Part shown: positions 59,595 through 64,000 of the stretch, piece after piece
Position numbering within the stretch: position 1 is the stretch's first letter
Layout of the letters: the number at the start of each line of letters is the position of its first letter
NCBI GenBank assembly: GCA_013398175.1
Contig: VZRZ01005133.1
Location: 186,001-250,000, forward strand
DNA length: 64,000 bases
From: Climacteris rufus
Taxonomy: Eukaryota; Chordata; Aves; Passeriformes; Climacteridae
Reading direction: 5' to 3'
The notes under the pieces: model-generated
Seen by the model: the letters and a program-made list of their open reading frames with translations, nothing else
Told to the model about the DNA's origin: nothing
Database searches by the model: none
Program-made: the position numbers and the translations under genes

Positions 59595-59668
59595 TGCAAG
59601 AGATGCGAGTTCAGGTCCTGGCTTTGTTGCTGACTTCCCATGTGACGTCAGGGCAGGAGTTCAAAAGG
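59595..59668 (+). mobile_element. Probable MIR-type relic, plus orientation
   Basis: GAGTTCAGGTCCTGGCTTTG (59607-59626) then TTGCTGACTTCCCATGTGAC (59626-59645) and GTCAGGGCAGGAG follow the MIR order GGGTTCAAATCCTGGCTCTG, CCACTTACTAGCTGTGTGAC, CTTGGGCAAG. The order and spacing fit well although individual bases have diverged. Confidence 0.55.
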
Positions 59669-62600
59669 GACTTGTCATTTGCAGAATAAAGCAGCAGGTA
59701 ACAACTTCATTCCTTTCAGGCTCCATCCTGTGGGTTTCTGAATACTTCACCTCCTCACTGTAAACCAGGAATGAACATAATTTTTGGGACACATGGAAAA
59801 ATTGCGAACAAGTGTATTTACACATAGGAGGAATCCAGATACAATGATGATGGAAGGTCATGAAATGCCCAAATCAGTTTTCTCAGACAGATCAGGCATT
59901 CCTCCTTCAGTCAGAGTAGGAATAAGTGGTGTTTCAGATATTGGATACCAACTTTGCAGAAGGAAGATATGAAACAGGTGTCCATGCACATGTGTAACCA
60001 GACCTAGCTTCAGCAGTTATTTATCGCCACAAGTGGGTCTAGTTTTGCACCAATAAACTCATTATGCCACTAAAGAAGGGAACTCCTGGTTATCTTTTTT
60101 CTGGGCTTTGACGCGTTTGTCATGTCATGTGGAATGGATCAGATTTGTTGGACATTTGTAGGCATTTGGTGTTTTTCATATTGCCATCTCTTTCATTTCA
60201 GCGGTTTGGAATCACTTAAAATAACAATACTAAAAAACTCCCTTAAAAATGTCTTTCTGTTTTCAGCTTCACACATTGTCTCACATTTTGCCTACCAACA
60301 CCCTCCCACTGCACCTCCATTGACAACCCTATGTAGAATCATCTGTGTTGAGACATGGCATGAACTACTTTATGTGGATGGGTAGCTCCATGAGCTGATG
60401 ACCCTGGGTCAGAGAAGCCTTTTAGGTCAGGTCTTAAAATTACATATTCTAAAAAAAGACCCAAATGAAACCAATCCAAACCAAAACAAACCCAAGTCCC
60501 ACTCCTGCAGTATGACTTGTATAATTTATTGGTGGCTCCACATTTGAGAAAGTTATTGTTCACCTTACTGGTCCTAAAGATCTGTTAGCCTTGAAGGTTA
60601 AAAATTTTAGAGTTTCTTTTGGAGAGCTGGTGACTTAGAGAAGAGCTCCCATCATAACAAGAACAAAAAAAAAAAGACAGACATTTTTTTTTCTGTTGTC
60701 TTTCCACTGAGCCCAAAGAGGAATTTAGTCTGGGATAATAAGTTTAGGTCTGCATTTTGTCTGCTTTGTATAATCCCCTCTCCTTGTGTCTGAGGGTGTT
60801 TAAAGTATTCCTTTGGCTCATCCCAAATCTGATTATTATAATTTTAAATTATTGACGAAGTAATTCTTATCATAGAGTAATTTACTTTGGTCTTTTTGTA
60901 GCCCATCTCTCCAAGGTAGCTGAGTTTGTGTTCCTTCTTTGTTGTGAGAAGTAACTACATATTCCATCCAGCTGGAGAAACAACTGTCTCTGGGTTGGAA
61001 AATGGTGACTATTATGTATCCCTGCCACTGGATAGCCATCCATAGGGTCTGGAGAGCCCAGAAAAAGTTTTAGCTCTTTCCATTTTCACTAAATCTGGTG
61101 AAACTTCCCATTTTGAGGATGGGGACCCAATCTACAGAGTCAAACAGCCTCATCCACTGTCTTTGACTACAGACTTTCCAGGGACTTTGTGACTCAGTTC
61201 TCCGTTGACTAGAAGGGCAAAGGTATCTAAAGACTGTGCTGAAGTTGTCTCTGAGCACAGCTGGCATCTTTTTCTGATGGGATTTATTGTTCCAGTAAAT
61301 GGGACAAAGCTGATATTGTAGACCAACAAAAGCATGCTTACTGCAGGCTGTGGATGTCTGAGACATTTTTTGCAAGGGGTCATGCATAGAGTGTAGTTTC
61401 CAGATCTGTTCTGCCTCACCCCTACTGACCTGCTGCCACATTGAATCAATGCTGCTGTTCTGTGGGCGCCAGACTCTGCTTTATGGTGGTCACTGGAAGG
61501 CAAAAATGTAAACAATCCTAAGACTTGTGTTGTTATAATCCATGTATTAAAACCATGCTGAAGACTACTTTATAGCTTTCATCACAGCAGAATCAAGGCC
61601 CTAATTCTCCCTTGGAGCAGAAGTAAATAACTTCAGACCTCATGAGCATTAAATGTCTTGTGGACATATGAGCTAATTTTTGTTGTGGCAGAGCAGTGTG
61701 TGACCTAATTTCAAGGGATGTAAATTGTTCATGTCTCCTGACACTAGCAAATAATGCAGAGTTGGACCTCTTCTTGGGCTGGCTTTCTGATATTAATAAG
61801 CCCCATTTGTTTTTTCCCAAGTGAGAATGGAATGAGAACACATGCCTTAATTGTGTCTGGGTGTGAAAGATGCTACCTTATTCTTATGAGAGCATGAAAG
61901 AAGTAAGCCCCTTTCTGCTTTCTTACTGAAGACACCAAGCAGGATCCTACATGAAAACTTGTTGAGTTTTGGAAGTCAGTTTTGGACAAGTGACTCCTAT
62001 GACATTGATCTTTCACAGCAATCTTTCTTCCGGGACTGGGTGCATGGATGGTTTTACCAGAGATATGTGGGTGGGAGAAATGACTGTGACACAGCCTCTT
62101 GCTCAGTGTGGAAAAAAAGGATTTGGGACATAAGAGCACCCAATTTAGAATGTTGAAGTGTGGTGTGGCACAGCATTGGCAAGAGGAAGCAGTCTGTTCT
62201 TAGGGCCTTTGTTAGAATTGAGGTTTTGTTCACTGAGACTTTCAGGGAAAATAATCTGTTTTGGTTAATATTAGTCCCTATTCTGGTTGCCAGCAGTGAG
62301 GGCTGTGAAGTCAGGAGAGAGCACCTTCTGTTCTGGCTGTGCATTTTGTACTCCCTCTTGTAGTAAAGGCAAATTGAGCAGTCTGCTGCCCCAGGCCCTG
62401 TTTTTGGGTTGCAGAGAGATGTGTCACTTCCATACAAGTCACAGTCAGCTTGGGCTTTCAGTTCTGTTGGTAACATGGGATTACCAATTGCTTGTTCCTG
62501 CAGGCCAGCAAACTCCAGGAGTTTGGCTGGCACAGATCTCTGGTAACCAGCTGTAAGTCTCTGGTTTTATTTTGTGGACGTAACACTAGCCTATGTGAGT

Positions 62601-64000
62601 TGATAGGGATGTATATGGGATGGGATATGTATATGGGATGAAAGTTTTGCTGGAGCAGCTGTTGCCTTTATACATGTGTATGAAACTCCAGTATTGTCAC
62701 CCTTGAGAAATCAAATGGTTGAGACTCCTAACCTTATCCCTCATGAGTGGCTCTTGCATTTACACAGCTCTTCTTGCACATGAGATGTTTGCTGGGAAAT
62801 TCTACCTCTTCCCTGGGCACACACACCCACTCTTGACCTAGACAAGACCATGTCCAGGAAGAGCAAATTCGTCCCATGAAAAGCATAAATGAATAGTGCA
62901 AGAAGTGAGTCACCTTATTGTTAGGATAGTGAATTATTTAAATCCATGCACATCATTAACATATCATTGACCACAGCAGAGTTTGACAGGTATATTAACC
63001 TCATTCTGTTTGCTTGTAGGAGAACAGATGGAGGCTGGTTAGCTTCATATGGTGGGCTAAAGGCCTCAGAAACTCAGTAAGATATGAAACATTAAGGAGA
63101 ATTGGACATTAAAGCAGAGTTCAGGCTGAGTTTTCCTACAAGTAGAAGTAATAAAATATACTTTTATTATTTTAATGACCATGGCATGGCTTGAATTGCA
63201 AAGGTCACTCAGATCTAGAGGAAGAAAGAAAAGAGTATAATCAGGGGAACAACTCTTTTTATCTCCTCTGACATTATCTACAACCAAGGTTACATTCTTG
63301 TGCCAAATGCTTATAGCACCAGTCAGGTCTGCAGTGTGATTTATCTGTATTACTTTGTATCTACCTATGATTTTGTTTGTGAGACAGTTAAATGTGGGCT
63401 AAAAGATCTGGTTTTCCGGGTGGTGAGTGTCCACAGTTCCATCTGGCAACAACAGAAGGGCATCTAACACATCTAGTGTGGACTTTTCTGTGCCTGAAGA
63501 GACTTTATGTTCTCTGGTTGAGGGGAGCATCTCTCCCTGCTATTGTGCAGAAGGATTAGGAGCCAGTAGTCCCTCCATAATGGTCTCATCCTACTTGTGG
63601 TGTCATGAACTAACTGTGGTGTTCTCCTGCTTTAGAACTGCTTAGAGCTCTTTTCTGACCATGGTATCCCAGTGTTTTGTGTTCCCTGACACACAGGATG
63701 ATGTTTGACCCCCCTTTGCAGAGGCTGAAATACTATAAAAAGGAAAGGGGCATGACATCTAGTGCTGTGGGTAGATCCAGTTTCTTTGGAATATTCTGTG
63801 GGATCTGAGATACATCTTTAAAGTAATCATTGGCACTGTGGTTAAAGAACAGCTGGGAATTAGACTTTTCTATTTTTTCTCCAGCTCCCATGGCCCTTAG
63901 TGCGTTAATAGCTGGAGCAATCCTGTTTCTGCATAGGAGGATTGAACTGCTGTGATTAGTGGGGGTTAGGAATTTGCTGATGAGTTTTGAGTTGAATGCT
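59669..64000. other. Intron-like DNA to the end of the window
   Basis: No gene, RNA gene or confident mobile element. An A11 run lies near 60665-60675. The longest frame (62054-62533, minus, 159 codons) has no recognisable domain, and its reverse strand has overlapping frames of comparable length, as expected by chance. Confidence 0.5.

Noticed and set aside
62054..62533. 159-codon minus-strand frame
   Set aside because: Opposite strand carries overlapping frames of 65 to 89 codons; no domain seen.
1..64000. CRISPR arrays, operons, ribosome binding sites, tRNA or rRNA genes
   Set aside because: The window is vertebrate nuclear DNA. I saw no regularly spaced repeats, and no complete tRNA or rRNA structure; a tRNAscan or Rfam run would be the formal test.

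Overview
The window reads as nuclear DNA of a bird, most likely one stretch of non-coding sequence belonging to a large gene or to the space beside it. The clues are a 5'-truncated CR1 LINE whose 3' end carries the avian ATTCTATG-type terminus (8340-8427), an LTR resembling a family I know from bird genomes (about 23414-23640), several old MIR-type SINE relics, low interspersed-repeat density, and no Alu, B1 or L1 sequence that I can recognise. This comes from reading the bases; no database search was run. I support no protein-coding gene. Open frames are short, occur on both strands, lack recognisable domains, and the longest ones run through N bases or GC-rich DNA.

Layout. Bases 1-1860 are ordinary unique DNA with one tight cluster of GGATTA motifs (229-285). 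Bases 1860-4750 form a CpG-rich domain broken by an assembly gap of 892 N (3537-4428). It looks like a promoter CpG island, with an ETS-type CCGGAAGT site and a possible 5' splice site at 4526/4527. The true first exon and start site may lie inside the gap. From 4750 to the end the DNA is mostly AT-richer and intron-like, with a second, weaker CpG-enriched block at 11690-12430.

Repeats are sparse: MIR-like relics near 6.4, 7.2, 13.6, 14.4, 21.4, 55.3 and 59.6 kb; CR1 remnants at 8.3 and 9.1 kb; one solid and one doubtful LTR at 22.7-23.6 kb; two dinucleotide microsatellites (27.7 and 34.4 kb); and many homopolymer runs, most of them T on the plus strand. Several AT-rich blocks without repeats (21.9, 25.7-26.4, 40.0, 52.5, 54.4 and 56.5 kb) contain homeodomain, POU or SOX-like motifs and are the best candidates for conserved enhancers.

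My working model is a promoter at about 2-4.7 kb followed by a very long 5' intron on the plus strand. The plus-strand bias of T runs and of some sampled lines agrees with it but does not prove it. I found no new biological system; the main leads are the gap-hidden promoter and the candidate regulatory blocks.
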